DNA of 64,000 bases from Hirudinaria manillensis. Its lineage: Eukaryota > Annelida > Clitellata > Hirudinida > Hirudinidae. Shown piece after piece: positions 48,997-61,547 of this stretch (its first letter is position 1; each line of letters begins with the position of its first letter). Where the stretch lies: the NCBI GenBank assembly GCA_034509925.1, contig CM067537.1, forward strand, positions 7,087,001 through 7,151,000, given 5' to 3'. The position numbers and the translations under genes are program-made. The notes beneath the pieces are model-generated. The model searched no databases. It saw only the letters and a program-made list of their open reading frames with translations, and was not told the DNA's origin.

Positions 48997-51495
48997 ATGA
49001 TGGGGACGAATGTTGTGGTTATCCTACTTTTGGCAGGTTTGTCTTGAATTATTTCTTAGAAACTAATGAATATATAGATATTTTCTTCGATCGTTTATGG
49101 ATTTAATGGCGTTATCGGCATTTTTGAAACAATCGTAAGTTGGTCATAAGATCAGGTGGACACCTACCTACTATGTGAATTTGATGTGACAGGGTTTCAC
49201 ATCAATAGTGTGTTAAATTAATATTAAAATGGTTTAATTTAAATTAATATTAAAAGTGTTTTTCAGGCATTGCTAACGTGATTGGTGATGGAAAGTTTGC
49301 CGTCGTAACCCATCCCGATCACGTAAAGTTCGTTAATACAGAGCAACCTCTCAATTCTCTAGAAATACCGCTTCTGATAACGAATATCTTTGGCCTGCCA
49401 TCTTCCTATGTGAGTTGTAAGAGTTATTTTATTGTTGCTGAAACTAAATTGAATTGTTATTGACAGGAATTAAAATGGGATGGTTTATTGGAAGGGAATC
49501 CATTTTTAAAGCCAAAGGCACTAGCTCTGTTCTCAGTGTATTACAAAGATAATGATGACTTCACATTCACCAAAACCCAGAAGTCCTACAAGACTAATAA
49601 TGTCAGCTGCTAATAATGTTTAAATTATTTTCTCTGCTTTGTATTTTAAATTACATTATGAAATTAACTTCTTCAATTGCAATGCATTGAACCATAATTA
49701 CTTATTACATTTATCTGTTAAGAATTATGTTAGTGCATCTTAAAACGTTTCTTTGCATGTGGCATGTCAGAAAGCATATGGTCTGGATGAAGAATTTGTC
49801 AGCAGCATGATCCAACAAGTTGCTTGGGAGAAGGAGCCTCTTATTGTGGAAATCTCATTCCAGAAACAAGTGAGGAATTTTTCATTATTGCAAGTTTCCT
49901 TAAGGAAAACATTTTGAGCTTGTTAATAAGGTAATGATGATATAGCTGAATGATTACTTGGGATGTTTTTTTTTAACAAGTTAGAGATTGTTTTATCTGA
50001 ATCAGCTCTTTACTTAGGAGTAGATAAATTCATGAATTAAAGATCCCTTGGTTTATTTAACAGTAGGAATGTCCTTTACCATTGCTATAAATATTTAATT
50101 ATTTTTGTAAATTGTTCTATTTTGCAAATAGTTGCTGGATATCAAGTCCACATCTGAGAATGTATCTCTGTCTCTCTCCCTCGACAAAGCCTTAGAGGAG
50201 ATGGAATCGTTCCATTGGCTGGAGAAGCACCACACCAAGTTCCTGAATGTCAGCTCTGATGATGACCTCGCCCTGCTTTCTGAACTTTTTGGAATATCAA
50301 GAGCCATAGAGATAGTGAGTGATGTATTTTGAGGAATTGAGTTGTTCCATAATTTGGTTTTGAGAATAAAACATCCAATAAAACATGATGTAGTAGGAAT
50401 GCACTTGCCAATTAATGATCAGTGGATTATGGCCATTTTTTTTCAAAATAATTATTTTACAGATAAGAAAGTTATGAAACCTGATGTAATATTTAAATTT
50501 TAGCATTTATCTGAGACATGTCATTTCCTTTCAGCTACAGAAGCACCCTGAGATTACCAAGAACCCATCGCCTGATTTCTATCACTTCAAGGTGGAAGGT
50601 ATGAGGCTGCTCAGTGATAAGTCAAAGGCCAAGGAAGCATGGAATGTTCTGGAAGCAGTGATTTCTGAAGTATGTATCAGTTCTTGTTGAATTACTTAGA
50701 ATGTCTTTATGTCCAGTAATGGTCTAATAGCTTAATAGACTTTCCAATTATTGCGAGGAATATGTTCTTGTGCATGCTAGATTTTAGTATTAGGCCATAT
50801 TAATGTCTGTCAGCCATTTTTTTTAATTAGTTCTCTAGTGGTTCAATCTGTTCCAGCATTTTATATATTTACATCTGTTCAGCCATTATGTGTTCACCTA
50901 GAGATGGTAATAAACAACAGCCATTATGTCTTGTAAGCTGGCAAAATGTATTCCTTAAGTGCTTTATGAATTTTTTAATTTTTTCTTTCTGTAACGCCTT
51001 AAATCTTAACTTAACATCCACATTGCAATGAATGTCTCACACCTCTAGTCCTCTCAAGCCCTGAAAAAATTGTACGAAAACAATGTCGTGGTTGCTGCCA
51101 TAGCAATGTCTGCTGAGCCAGGTTCCTACGAGTCTGGCAGACACCTCCAACAGTTGAATCAGTTCCCCAAGGTATGTCAATACTTACAACTTGCTATGGC
51201 AAGTCTATTTATCTCATTTATAGGATACGTACTGCAATATTATGTTGTGCTATGATTTAATTTGTTTCTAGACAAGTCGTTCACTGATAAAATCTTTTTG
51301 TTTTAAACTTTGCAGAAATTAAATTTTGCCACGGTCCACGAGCCCTATTATTCGGAAATATTCAACATCATCCTCTGGCTGTCTGTCGGCTTCACCCTCG
51401 TCATGGGAGGAGTGGCTTGGGGCATGTGGCACATGGACCCCGGAAGGGACAGCGTCATCTACAGGATGACCACCCAGCGTCTGAAGAGGGACTGA
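48997..51495 (+). CDS. ATP6AP2: ATP6AP2, V-ATPase accessory protein 2 / (pro)renin receptor
   Basis: Eight exons: 48997-49036, 49267-49409, 49467-49601, 49771-49869, 50132-50314, 50535-50669, 51049-51171 and 51316-51495, all in phase; 345 residues (human 350). Signal peptide (MMGTNVVVILLLAG), a diverged ectodomain (SLPLTSE.. region: LLDIKSTSEN, LALLSELFGISRAIEI, DFYHFKVEGMRLL, AWNVLEAVI), then the strongly conserved end: NFATVHEPYYSEIFNIILWL membrane helix and HMDPGRDSVIYRMTTQRLKRD, matching human [21 protein letters not shown]. The family works in V-ATPase assembly and acidification in the ER/endolysosome. The human furin motif RKTR before the membrane segment has no equivalent here; the linker reads YESGRHLQQLNQFPKK. 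Confidence 0.93.
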
Positions 51496-52122
51496 TTGAA
51501 AGCCAATCAAGAGCTGACGCATCCACCCGAGCAAAATTCCTTTGACAATACTGGCTCCATTTTTTGATTAACTCTCCAAATGAATTTTTTTCCATCTGTT
51601 GTAGTTATTTAATCAGTGATTGGATTGATGTAAATACAGACCAAAAATTATCTCTGACTTCAGTTATTCTTTGTGGTCCCCAAGTTAATCTTTTGGGTTC
51701 TGCCACTCTGCTATAGATTCCAACCAGTCTTGAGATTGACTTGTTAGTGCAGTACTTTCTCTTGGCTGCTTGGTCCCGGTTCGTATTACGTGAGGGACAA
51801 CTGACGGTTCGCAAATTGCCAATTATCCTTCACTCATGAAGCGCTCAGGAAATTACGCACCAGCTCCAAGTAAATCTCCCAATTACGACTTAAGTCCAGG
51901 TCGCTGTGGCAAATCCAAGTGCTCGGGGAGTCAAAGTAGAAAAACAAACTTTCGAATCAGAATTGCATCACTATATTGATCACAAATAATGACAAAATGG
52001 AACAATTCTGGTAATGGTCGAGTAAACGACATCTAGTCAGTGAAAGCAACAGTTTTGTCTCGCAGCAAGAAACTCAAGTGTCTTCAAGAAGCTTTCCTGG
52101 CTTTCTTCGCAGGACGGCTGCT
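51496..52122. other. Convergent 3' ends, ATP6AP2 and eL13 paralogue
   Basis: 3' UTR of ATP6AP2 (plus) meets that of the eL13 paralogue (minus). An open frame at 51605-51814 on the minus strand has no support. Confidence 0.45.
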
Positions 52123-53214
52123 TTAACCAGCATCGTCCTCTCTGGCTATGACGTCGTCTTCGTCCTGAGGCTCAGAAGTCTGAGCTGCCTTCTTTTTCTT
52201 GGCCGCTTTTCCTCTTCTAACTGGCTTCTGTAAACAGATTCACTTACCAGTTACATGTCGACCCCAAATAGTATCTCAGTAATAATCAGCTGACATCAGA
52301 ACCATAGCATAGAAATATTAACATCAAAGCAGTGAAACCACTGGTCATACTGTCGAAAACTTACAGGTTCCTGTGGCACAAATACAGCTTCGGCCCTGGC
52401 TTTCTGTGTCTCCTTCCTCTTAATGGCTCGAGCGCGAGCCTCAGCACGAGCTTTTCCCAAATGCGTTAGGACAGAAGATGCTTTCTCCTCATTGGTAATG
52501 GCTCTTGCCACTTCAAGGGGGGTTTTCACTCCAAGAGGCACTATGTCCATGTCAATGGTCAGACCACGCATCAACTTGAGGTCCAACTAAATCGGTTTAG
52601 CAATTTGGGATTGCTAAAAGAGTCGCTTCAAAGAAAAAAAAGTATAGGCAAACCCCTACATACTCTTTTATCGCCCGGTTTCCTATCCGTGATAAGCAGT
52701 TTGGATAAGTATTTCCTGAGTCTGGTCACGTTAATTTCCGCTTTTGAAACAGATTTGTTTCTCCTTCTGTAGTCTACAGCAATTCCAATTGTTTTGGCGA
52801 GCTTCTTAGGAATGCCAGCAGCCTTAAGAAAATGCGAATAATATAAATGCCAGCTGCTAATAGCAACTTATGAAGAAACCCAGACAGCGCACATTAAATC
52901 AATCTTTCAAAGCTACTGTGACACGAAAACATTGTAAAAACCACATTTAAAATATAGAGATATCTCCTCACCTTGAGCTCAGCAACAGTAAAGCCTTTAC
53001 CCTTCCTGACCTTGATATTATACTTGGACGTCGGACATCTGACCACAGGTCTGAGAAGGCCGCCGCTTGGCTTCAGAATATTATCCAAGACCATTTTGAT
53101 GCGCTTTATCCTCCTGCGAACTTTCCTGGTAGGCTGGTCGAAATCCGTGCGGACATTTTCCTTCCATTTCTTGTGAAAATGCCCCTTGTGGATAATGTCG
53201 TTCCCCTTCACCAT
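52123..53214 (-). CDS. Diverged eL13 (RPL13) ribosomal protein paralogue
   Basis: Minus-strand exons 52972-53214, 52664-52822, 52365-52586 and 52123-52227, all phase 0 (242 residues; typical eL13 is about 205-211). Clear homology throughout: [47 protein letters not shown], then [33 protein letters not shown], and [12 protein letters not shown]...ARAEARARA. It is far more changed than the neighbouring canonical eL13 (for example DNILKPSGG for the usual RIAPRPAAG). It adds a fourth exon with a Lys-rich stretch and an acidic tail ([14 protein letters not shown]). The first coding intron is in the same place as in the canonical gene. A 5' TOP leader remains. Could be a specialised or extra-ribosomal paralogue. 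Confidence 0.85.
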
Positions 53215-53305
53215 TCTTGAAACAACGGCAAGCTTGAAATGCAAAACTAATTGCATTTAATAACGAACTAAATCAAATTCGGTCGAATAACAGCCTCAAA
53301 ATTAC

Positions 53306-53354
53306 CTTAAACAAATCAGGCCCAAGCGGCGTCAGGTTCAAGAGGAAAAGGAGG
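53306..53354 (-). promoter_or_regulatory. 5' TOP leader exon of the eL13 paralogue
   Basis: On the minus strand, the pyrimidine tract CCTCCTTTTCCTCTT (53354-53340) opens a noncoding leader that ends in a gtaatt donor at 53305. Splicing to the acceptor just before 53214 puts the ATG one or two bases into exon 2. A terminal oligopyrimidine tract is the hallmark of mTOR-controlled ribosomal protein mRNAs. The exact start site is inferred. Confidence 0.6.
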
Positions 53355-55898
53355 CTCTGTTACCAAAAATTGCGTAGGTTGAATTTCCGTAATTATAAAT
53401 AGTTAAACATTTTTATAAAATAAAACGTAACTTTAATTGAACTATTAAAAAATATATCTCTTTTTAAATTTAAATATCATCGATTTTGTCGTGGAAGGGG
53501 TAGGGGTGGAAAAACATTTTCCGGCTCGGTATTATTAGAACTTGAACTGTTTAATTTGTTATATAATAAATTAAATTTTACAATTTTAATTTATGTGGAA
53601 TATTTTAAAAATTTTGAAACCCCATTTTTAAGTAATTCGGTATTTCAAGGTTTCACCTCCTAATTGTAAACATTTTTCCTGTTAATAGTCTGAATAAGTA
53701 AGCTATAATTGAAAATACTTTGGGCTAGGGACAACTTTTATCTGGGATATTGCTCCTTTGAAAAAAACCAGATCCTTGATCCACTCAGTGTCAATTCCAT
53801 AAGATGTAAATTTTGAGGACGCACTCATAGAGATGGTGCAATTCAGTCGGGCATGTGTATATGGAACTAAAATTGGCATCCGTAAGCCCGATTCTTTATC
53901 AAAGTCATAATTTCAAAATACGTATTTGATTTCTACAAGAAAGGAACCAGAATTAGGTCAGCTGTGTACAATAACAAAGAAGCTGTTCATAATTTAATGC
54001 TATGATTAATACTGGGAATGATACCGATTCTCAAAAACGATTTTTATACGAATAGATTGCTTTCAGGGTGCGGTGTGGTTTAATGTAGATTTAATCATTA
54101 TTAAGGTTCGTGGAGCCACGCCATGAATATGGTGAAGATATGGATTGCTTGTTTTTAAGTCCAAAAGAATGCCAGAAAATGCTATTGCAATCTTTCATTT
54201 TATGCTGCATTGTGGACAACTTAAGAATTTTTTAGCCATTTCCGTATTTGAAGAGCACCAGGTGATGAGTGTGTGGACCATCAATTAAAACCGTTCTTAT
54301 GACCGGAGGTGGGCAGATTTAATTTTTAAATATCTTATATACGTTTGCCTCATCGAGTCAGGGAACATTCTAGCCCACTCCACTATGCGGCTCTCCCTCC
54401 TCAAAAACATTTTGTTATTGGGTAGGACCATGATGATAAATTTCAGTGAAACCGAAAACTTGCATTTCCCATATTGGATAAATAAATCTAACGTTTTCAA
54501 CCAATACCAACGGCTGCTAAAACTAATGGCTGAATCTTAACCCGCCGCGTTAAAGAATTTCATTTGCTCTTTCAATGATTAAATTTTTCAAATTTGAAGA
54601 TTTGCATACGAAAATTTTTACTTAAGCACTGAACAAGTGGAATTCATATTAGAATATCACATTCTGGTACCTCGTGTAAAGTAAATATCATCCAACATGC
54701 CTAAAACACAATATTTTGAATTTTGGCACTTTTTTAACAAAAATGTAGAAAATAAATTGATAGAGTGCAACAATAAATTAAATTACATTAATTAATAATG
54801 TCTTATGAGGAAAAGTCTAATACTGCCTACAAGAAACGATAACAAGGGTAAACAAAGCATGCCGTGAGCTACCAATCGAAGATGCCACAAATTCGAGAAA
54901 CTTGAATTTAATTCAACATGACATTGATTTCATTCTACTGCCTTGCCAGAAACTATTTTACCCTAAATTACTTCTCAAAAAGAATCCACAAATTAGGAAG
55001 AAATTGTATTTCATTTCTGGAATCTAAAGAAAATTTAAAACTATTTTCTCTTAACGAGTATTTTCTCTTGATAACAATATAATCTTAATTAACTCAACGG
55101 TCCAAATTTAAAGCATGCAAGGTTACTAAGATTTCAAACAATGTGAAAAACTGGTCAACATTTGCTTGGTCAGGAAAGTAATAATTAACATATTAACCAC
55201 CAGTTGATGCAAAAAATACCCTTAAGCAGATGAATTAGAGTTAAACAATTCCTCTCCACCATTCTATGACAGAATACTAGAAGGAAATGCTCATGACGCA
55301 CATCAGGCAGCAAGGCTTGCATCACAACTATGATGAATCAAACTGTCCAAAGATTGACATGACAAGCTTTCTGGAACCCTTACCATTTCAGACCAGAACC
55401 ATGCTCACCGAATTATAATTTTAGGTCTGCATAGCAATTCCAACCAAAACAAGCCTTAGTAATAAATACACCTAATTGGCAAAATTCAAGCTGATAGATT
55501 AAAGGGTACACTAAAATTTCCTCTTGACAAAGCAGGACCAAATCTCAGAAACCCACATGAGACACCAGAAAGTTTTTAACAAAGCTGTAAAGAAGCATCA
55601 TATCTGTCATCATCCCTTCAAAATATCATTGCTCAAGTCAGACCCACTTAAAATCATTCTCTTGCAACATCTAAAAACCAGATCACAATTCAGTGAATAA
55701 CTTTAACAAGGGCATGCCATCACCAAACTATTGAAATTTCTCCTGATTATAGTTCAATTACATCACATTACATATGTAACTTTAAAACATTATCAACCCC
55801 ACACTCGACACCACTATCCCAACTCCCCGACAACAATTCATAAACAATCCAACACTATTATCATTGTCTCCAAAGGCTTTATTTTACAGTCCAATATC
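53355..55898. other. Long intergenic stretch between the two eL13 genes
   Basis: 2.5 kb with no exon I can support. A minus-strand frame at 54297-54500 and a broken plus-strand frame near 53930-54000 look vaguely protein-like (possible old transposon remains), but no diagnostic motif or terminal repeat was found. The final 160 bases include overlapping frames that are only antisense to the canonical eL13 gene. Confidence 0.35.
55878..55883 (-). terminator. Polyadenylation signal of canonical eL13
   Basis: AATAAA on the minus strand, 15 bases after the stop codon, giving a very short 3' UTR typical of ribosomal protein genes. Confidence 0.6.
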
Positions 55899-56672
55899 TT
55901 AGACCTTAGCCTCTGCAGCAGCTTCCTTTTGTTTCTTGGCTCTCTTTCCAGCAAGTCTGGCATGGGCACGAGCTTGTCTGAGGGCAACAAAGGCAGAATA
56001 TTTGACTTCCTCCTCAGAGATGGCACGGGCCTTCTCTTTGACTACTGGAGCCTTGATGGGGAGAACATGCTCGCTAACAAGCTGAGTGGCCAGCTTGACC
56101 TGCTCTTCCTGCATTACAAAATTCAATTTGACATTAGTAACAGACATAATGCAGCTTGGCATTCTTATTCAAATTGCAAGGTGTACTTACATTAGCCTCA
56201 AAAGCCTTTGGCTTGGCTGCATTCTTGGGGAAAACAATCAGCTTGGCCATGTACTCCTTCAGCCTCTGGGCATTGAGTTGAAGGCTTTCAGCAGATTTGT
56301 TTCTCCTTCTGTAATCAACAGAAATTCCAATAGTCTTGGCAAACTTCTTGTTAACTCCAGCATTCTGGAAAGAAAAAAATTGCATTAACCCAGATTGATG
56401 AAAAACCGTGTAATTTACAAAAAAAATACCTTAAGCTCCAAGAGAGTGAATCCCCTGCCTGCCCTGACCTTGGTGTTGTATTTGAAAGTTGGGCATCTTA
56501 CTACTGGGCGGTGAGCTCCTGCAACTGGGCGGGGTGCGATAGTCCTAGCTTTTTCGGCTCGGTGTTGCCTCCTGCGGATCTTCCTTGCTGGCTGGTTGAA
56601 CCAAGTCTTAACGTTCTTCTTCCAGTCTTTATGGAAGTGTCCATTTGGGATAACGTTATTTCCCTTGCCCAT
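55899..56672 (-). CDS. RPL13: 60S ribosomal protein eL13 (RPL13), canonical copy
   Basis: Minus-strand exons 56430-56672, 56191-56364 and 55899-56108, phase 0 (208 residues; human 211). A near-textbook eL13: [31 protein letters not shown], RIAPRPxxG-type [65 protein letters not shown] and the C-terminal [11 protein letters not shown]...[14 protein letters not shown]. It is a component of the large ribosomal subunit in the cytoplasm. The ATG sits three bases after the acceptor of a 5' UTR intron, as in its neighbour paralogue. The two genes are in tandem, 2.7 kb apart, on the same strand, so the pair arose by local duplication. Confidence 0.95.
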
Positions 56673-56822
56673 GGTCTGACAATTGAATTATCCATATTTA
56701 GATTAAACAGTAGAACGCTACAGAAATTTATATATCCATCAGTATCGTTTATTAAAATTAACAACGATAATTTAGGCCGCTCACGTTTATTTACAAAATC
56801 ACGATGCGCACAGGAAACGAAC

Positions 56823-56847
56823 CTCAGTAAGATTAAGAGGAAAAAGG
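56823..56847 (-). promoter_or_regulatory. 5' TOP leader exon of canonical eL13
   Basis: On the minus strand, CCTTTTTCCTCTT (56847-56835) begins a short noncoding exon ending at a gttcgt donor (56822). The following intron runs to the acceptor just before the ATG at 56672. TOP tracts place the mRNA under growth-dependent translation control. Start site inferred. Confidence 0.6.
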
Positions 56848-58058
56848 AATGTTTGTGTCCAAAGACCGAGATACTAGGTTTTACTTGCGAATTAATAGTA
56901 GAGCATTAATTTTTTAAAATATTTTTTCTAAAATTTATATTTGTTTTTTTTAACACATTTATTTTAAAAATAAAAATATGTGCGCGTAAATGCTGTATCA
57001 TGAAACAATTGTATTATGTTTCAATCGGTTTGAATGTTTTAAATAATTGTTTGTACAAATAAAAACAGTATAACTTAATCGATCATTTATAAAAATTTAT
57101 GTAAATCTTACTTTAATAATCATATACGGAATATTCCCAATGCGACTTCTTGAAAAGCTGTAACTTGTTTTGTAAATGTATGTGGATCCGCCTATAATTC
57201 TCGTTTTTTTTAATTATTGTTGACTGCATAGAACAACGCCAGATAATATAAAGCAGAGTTTGCATTCATTTTCTGTAAGGAGTACTTCGTTACAGAAGTT
57301 TGGCAATGGCCTTTTTTGGGCGTTTTTATTATATAGATATAATTAGTATGTCAATGTGACATTTTTATATGGAATTTTATTATTTTATATTATCTGATTA
57401 TGTCGAACTTTTTCTAACGACATTTCCAAAAACAAAAAACTGATAATTCCTCAAATGTTATCTGTAATTGTGAAACCATGATAGTTCTGTCATCTCCTGA
57501 ATAAAAGCTGGAATGTGCCCATAAAATCTCTATATTATCACGGTCAAAATTCAGTTGAAGAAAATATGTATATGTGATATGGTCAGAGCTTTGAAACGGT
57601 GTTCTATTTCAAAGTCTGTCTTAATAATCTCAGCTGCTGAGAGGTTTTAAGCTTCTGCATTTGGATAATATTTGTTTTTACTGAATCTGATCTGGTTATC
57701 ACCGTATTTTGAGCTTCAACATCTGATGTCTAATCTGAGTAGGACTGATTTCCAAAGCATATCCATCTAAAGGTAATGGTGTAATTGAAGACCCAAATCT
57801 CATTCAAAATGTCCACACTCATAAGTGAATATTTTTCTGCAAAGATTACTGTTCTTCAGGTTTACATTTGCTGTTACCTTATTTGACCAACAGCATTGTA
57901 GTGCATAAAGGTAAACATCTCTTGCACACTAATTAAAAAATGTTTATTGTTGTAATCAAGGTTAGCTAAAACAAAGTGGCACTGCAGATTATATGTGGTC
58001 TCTAAAGTAGAGAAACAATCTGCAATTTCTTTTAATCTATTAATCCATTTTAAAAACC
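56848..58058. other. eL13 upstream region and FG-GAP gene 3' flank
   Basis: No confirmed gene. A minus-strand open stretch at about 57889-58036 (LQCHFVLANLDYNNKHFLIS) reads like one more FG-GAP-type exon, with a good donor (gtaaca) at its end and an acceptor-type end at 57835-57842 followed by a short frame. It could be an alternative 3' end of the gene at 58059-60261, but no in-phase donor upstream was found. Confidence 0.3.
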
Positions 58059-60261
58059 TCATTTCAAAACTATGATCACAAGGATGTTAATGGATACGTA
58101 ATCCAAGAGCAAAGTGTAAATAAGAGTAGCGTGGGGAACTTTGGTGAATCTCGAACATTTGGAATGAGCAACAGCTTGACGAGTGTCCTCATGAAATACA
58201 GAATTCAGTTTCATGAACCAGTAGACCGTGATGGTGTTGCGGTCATACAGGGAAACAAACATTTCCACGAAGCCATCTTTGTCAACGTCCAAAGCTTCAA
58301 CACCAGATACGTAGCTTTCTTTTACAATCTCGTAACTCTTGTAATTCCAATTTGTAGGCTTGTTGCTCATCGGGACATAATAGAAGGCTCCGCAATCCCC
58401 ACCCGTGAGTATCCATGGTTTGCCATCGTGACTTCTATGCAAAAGTTGACAATCATAATTGCTCATTATCATTTTCAAATATCCTAACTGGCTCAGGGCA
58501 GCCATAATCACAATTATGCAAATCATCAACATTGTTAGAGATGACCATAACATTGAATATAAGAACAAAGATATTAGCAACTAAACCACGAATTCATCTA
58601 AGTGAATTTTTATTTATAACCCGGAGAATGGAAAAAAGACTTCGAGGTCGTAGGGGCAGGCAGCCTCTGGTTCTGTGATTATCCTGTGCAACTTATATTT
58701 GGAAGGATCTCTGAATTAATTAAAAGTTTCAAAGGGTAATGTCGACGAGCAATGCCAGTTTCTTAAATCACCACATATCTTCTCGAATAAATATAGGTTC
58801 CTAGTGGAAAACAAAATGCATACCCTCCAAAGCAACTGCTTTTATATTAAAATGATTTCTAAATTAGTCGAAACCAGATGATCACCTATTCATGGTCAAA
58901 AAATGAATTAACTTGCAAAAGCAAAACATAAACTTAAAAAGTTTACCACCAAATCACACCTGAAATCCTTTGAAGTAGGAATCTCAAAAACCCACATTTC
59001 ATTATCCACATTAGAAAACAATAAGTCGAGATTTTTGTCATTGTTCACATCAACCAACAACAAATCCCTATAATCACGATCATTTTCCAACACCGCACTC
59101 TTGAGCTGCAACAAAGTTTAGTGTTGTGATAAAAGACGTCCACTGGTCTACTTTCTAAGCATTTTAATTTTTGTTCTAAGGATAATGCATTAGAAATCAC
59201 ATCTTCACAAATTCCTACTCGGCCATAAAACAGACTGAATTCTATATTTCATAGCCATAACATCAGTGGTCAACATTTTCCTAACGTGGTTTGAGTTTTC
59301 CCATTCTCCTGGTGTCTCCAGTTCAGTTTCAGGCCACAACAGCATTAGGGATTTTCTTGCATAATCGAATACATAAAGTGCCTCAAATGATTCCCAAATG
59401 TTTTCAAACAAAAGCATTCTTGTGGCATAAATGAGAGTGACCATTTTTGCTTCCCACATTTGAGTTTCATTGCCTTTCTTTCTTCGATATAGCATTAGAT
59501 CTTCCCTGGGAACAAACTCGGCTAGAAATATTAACAAAAATATGGTTTATTTATAACGCTGTAGTCACATGCTTGTGTACCGTCATATGATCTGCACACT
59601 AAGAGATCTTTTTTGCTCGTCCAACTCAAACTGACAAAGTCCTTTATGATAAAGCTGTCATCAGGTATTATATCATACTGCTTTGCTTTCTGAAAGTCGG
59701 TAATATCGGCTAAAGCCAATTTGCCATCTAGTTTGCTGGACCTTGAGTTCGCGTTTCCTGAAAGTGTTATCATAGCTGCCGGAAATGTGAACACACCATC
59801 TGGGACATAAAAAGTTCAATCTTTAAATTTAAAAACATCTTGTAGTTTTAGAGGACTCTACAAATGTAATAATGGTTGAATATGTGAAATGGCAAAGAAT
59901 AGAAAAAATCTCCTTGGCTTAATCTAGAATGTGAAAAACATGTACCTGGCACTCCAAACACATCAAGTACTCTAGACGAAAATCCAGTTAAGCGAATCGC
60001 AGTTAAATGGCTGATTATTGTTGAATTTAGTATATCAATCGATCCTCTAACGACGATATATGGTACCCCATTTCTCTCGTAAACTTTCAATCTTTCGGGT
60101 TTAGTCGAGTTAATACTCCCCTTTTCTAAAAGATACCAGTCTGCTTCTAAATTTATCATTTCATTATTTCGAGCATAGACCTCAAGAAAGAATAGTTGTT
60201 CCAAGCTCCAAAAAACGAATATTGACTCTAAACAAAAACAACCACAATAAACTTTATTCAT
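58059..60261 (-). CDS. Secreted FG-GAP/VCBS-repeat protein
   Basis: Minus-strand exons 59946-60261, 59581-59799, 59262-59521, 58960-59105, 58621-58710 and 58059-58434 (468 residues), all in phase. An N-terminal hydrophobic signal (CLESIFVFWSLEQLFFL) precedes an extracellular region with two clear calcium-binding repeat loops: DVNNDKNLDLLF (D-x-N-x-D) and DVDKDGFVEMFV (D-x-D-x-D-G), plus weaker repeats (DGVFTFPAAM, LFENIWESFEALYVFDYARKSLML). This suggests an integrin-alpha-like beta-propeller. The third donor is ambiguous (59262 or 59232), and the 3' end may be spliced further instead of ending in the hydrophobic LIYTLLLDYVSINILVIIVLK stretch, which could itself be a membrane anchor. One intron is only 59 nt. 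I cannot name an orthologue. Confidence 0.6.
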
Positions 60262-61529
60262 GCTTTAAAATATAATATTTTAACTAATCTATAAGCGAAT
60301 AGTTACATTGACGCAGACTAACTTGCTGAGCCGTAACTCATTGCTATGAAACCAAACTAAACTTCAAAAAACATAACTCTCTTAAAACGAAATAAAAACT
60401 GATTCAAAATGCCGGTCGCTTTGGAAATTAAACAAGAATAAGGTCAATCGAATACGACCGGGCATTTAAAACGCCTAACGAAATCTTAAATCACTAAAAA
60501 TTTATTCCTCTAATATTTATAAATACAGTTTTTTTTCTGAAAATACTGAAAATAGTTTCAAATGTGTATCCATGAAAAAATAACTAACAAGTTTAAAATT
60601 TATCAGCTGTTTGCGAAATTAAGTTATAGCAAGCTTGAGATTATCTAATTAGCTTAGTTAAAAAGTAGGTATTTATTAACAATGGCAATTTCTTAAATAA
60701 AAATAATAAAAATATTCGCTCCAGGCTAAACGGAACAAATTTTTTTTAAATTCTGCATATAATTTTAAATTTGTTCGCCAGATTTATGTCATGCCTCGGA
60801 AAATTTAATGAGAGATAGTTTGAAATTTAAAATAATTTTAGCGTAACTTATTTTGATAGTGACGAACGATTAATTAATAATTTTTATAAATTCCGGCTAA
60901 TCGTTTATGCTATGAAATGCTATACTTGTGGAAAGACGTAAACGGTTTTATTTCACAAGATTATACTTTCAAATTTATGTGGTAATTAATTATTAAAAAA
61001 CTAGCTTTTTAATTTTCTAGAACATATTTTCATAAGTTTGTTTCGGTTAAGCTTGTTTTGTTTTGCTACAAATGACAATCCTCTTTTAAACTAGGGTTCA
61101 TTTGTCCAATCGGTTTCGGCGTTATAAAGAACGTGCATAGAACGGAAAGAAATAGAATATCAGTTCCATAACTACAACAGCAGGTTATTTTAGGTCTCGC
61201 CAAAATATTTGCTGCAAGGAAAAGATACTTTAAACTAAATAACAGTCGAACAGCGTAAACGCTCGCGAAATCACCAGAAAACCTTTGGAACTGTTGATCT
61301 TTCGTCTGGAAATCTCTGGAAATGGAAATGCAAAGATGATGGAGAATGTGTAAGTAGGTGCCAACAGGTGTAAACAAACATAATTTCAACCATCAATCAC
61401 GGCGAAATCTCAAGGGCCAGTCGACGCTCGCGTGAGAGAGCACGATTCCTCGAAATTCGAGCGTGTGATGTCTTTGCCATACCGGAACCCGAGCACTCAT
61501 TGTAGCCAGGCGTTTCTGGAGTGTTGCCA

Positions 61530-61547
61530 TATGCGTGGACTTTTCCA
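61530..61547. repeat. Short perfect hairpin
   Basis: GCGTGGA-CTTT-TCCACGC: 7-base arms around a 4-base loop, inside a patch (about 61390-61600) that is clearly less AT-rich than its surroundings. Could be regulatory; no gene is attached. Confidence 0.35.

Noticed and set aside
52228-52364. Possible C/D-box snoRNA in an intron of the eL13 paralogue (TGATGT and CTGA-like boxes)
   Set aside because: Boxes are imperfect, lack the terminal stem and have no clear guide spacing.
54297-54500. Minus-strand frame of 67 residues, possible transposon relic
   Set aside because: No catalytic motif, inverted repeat or target-site duplication seen nearby.
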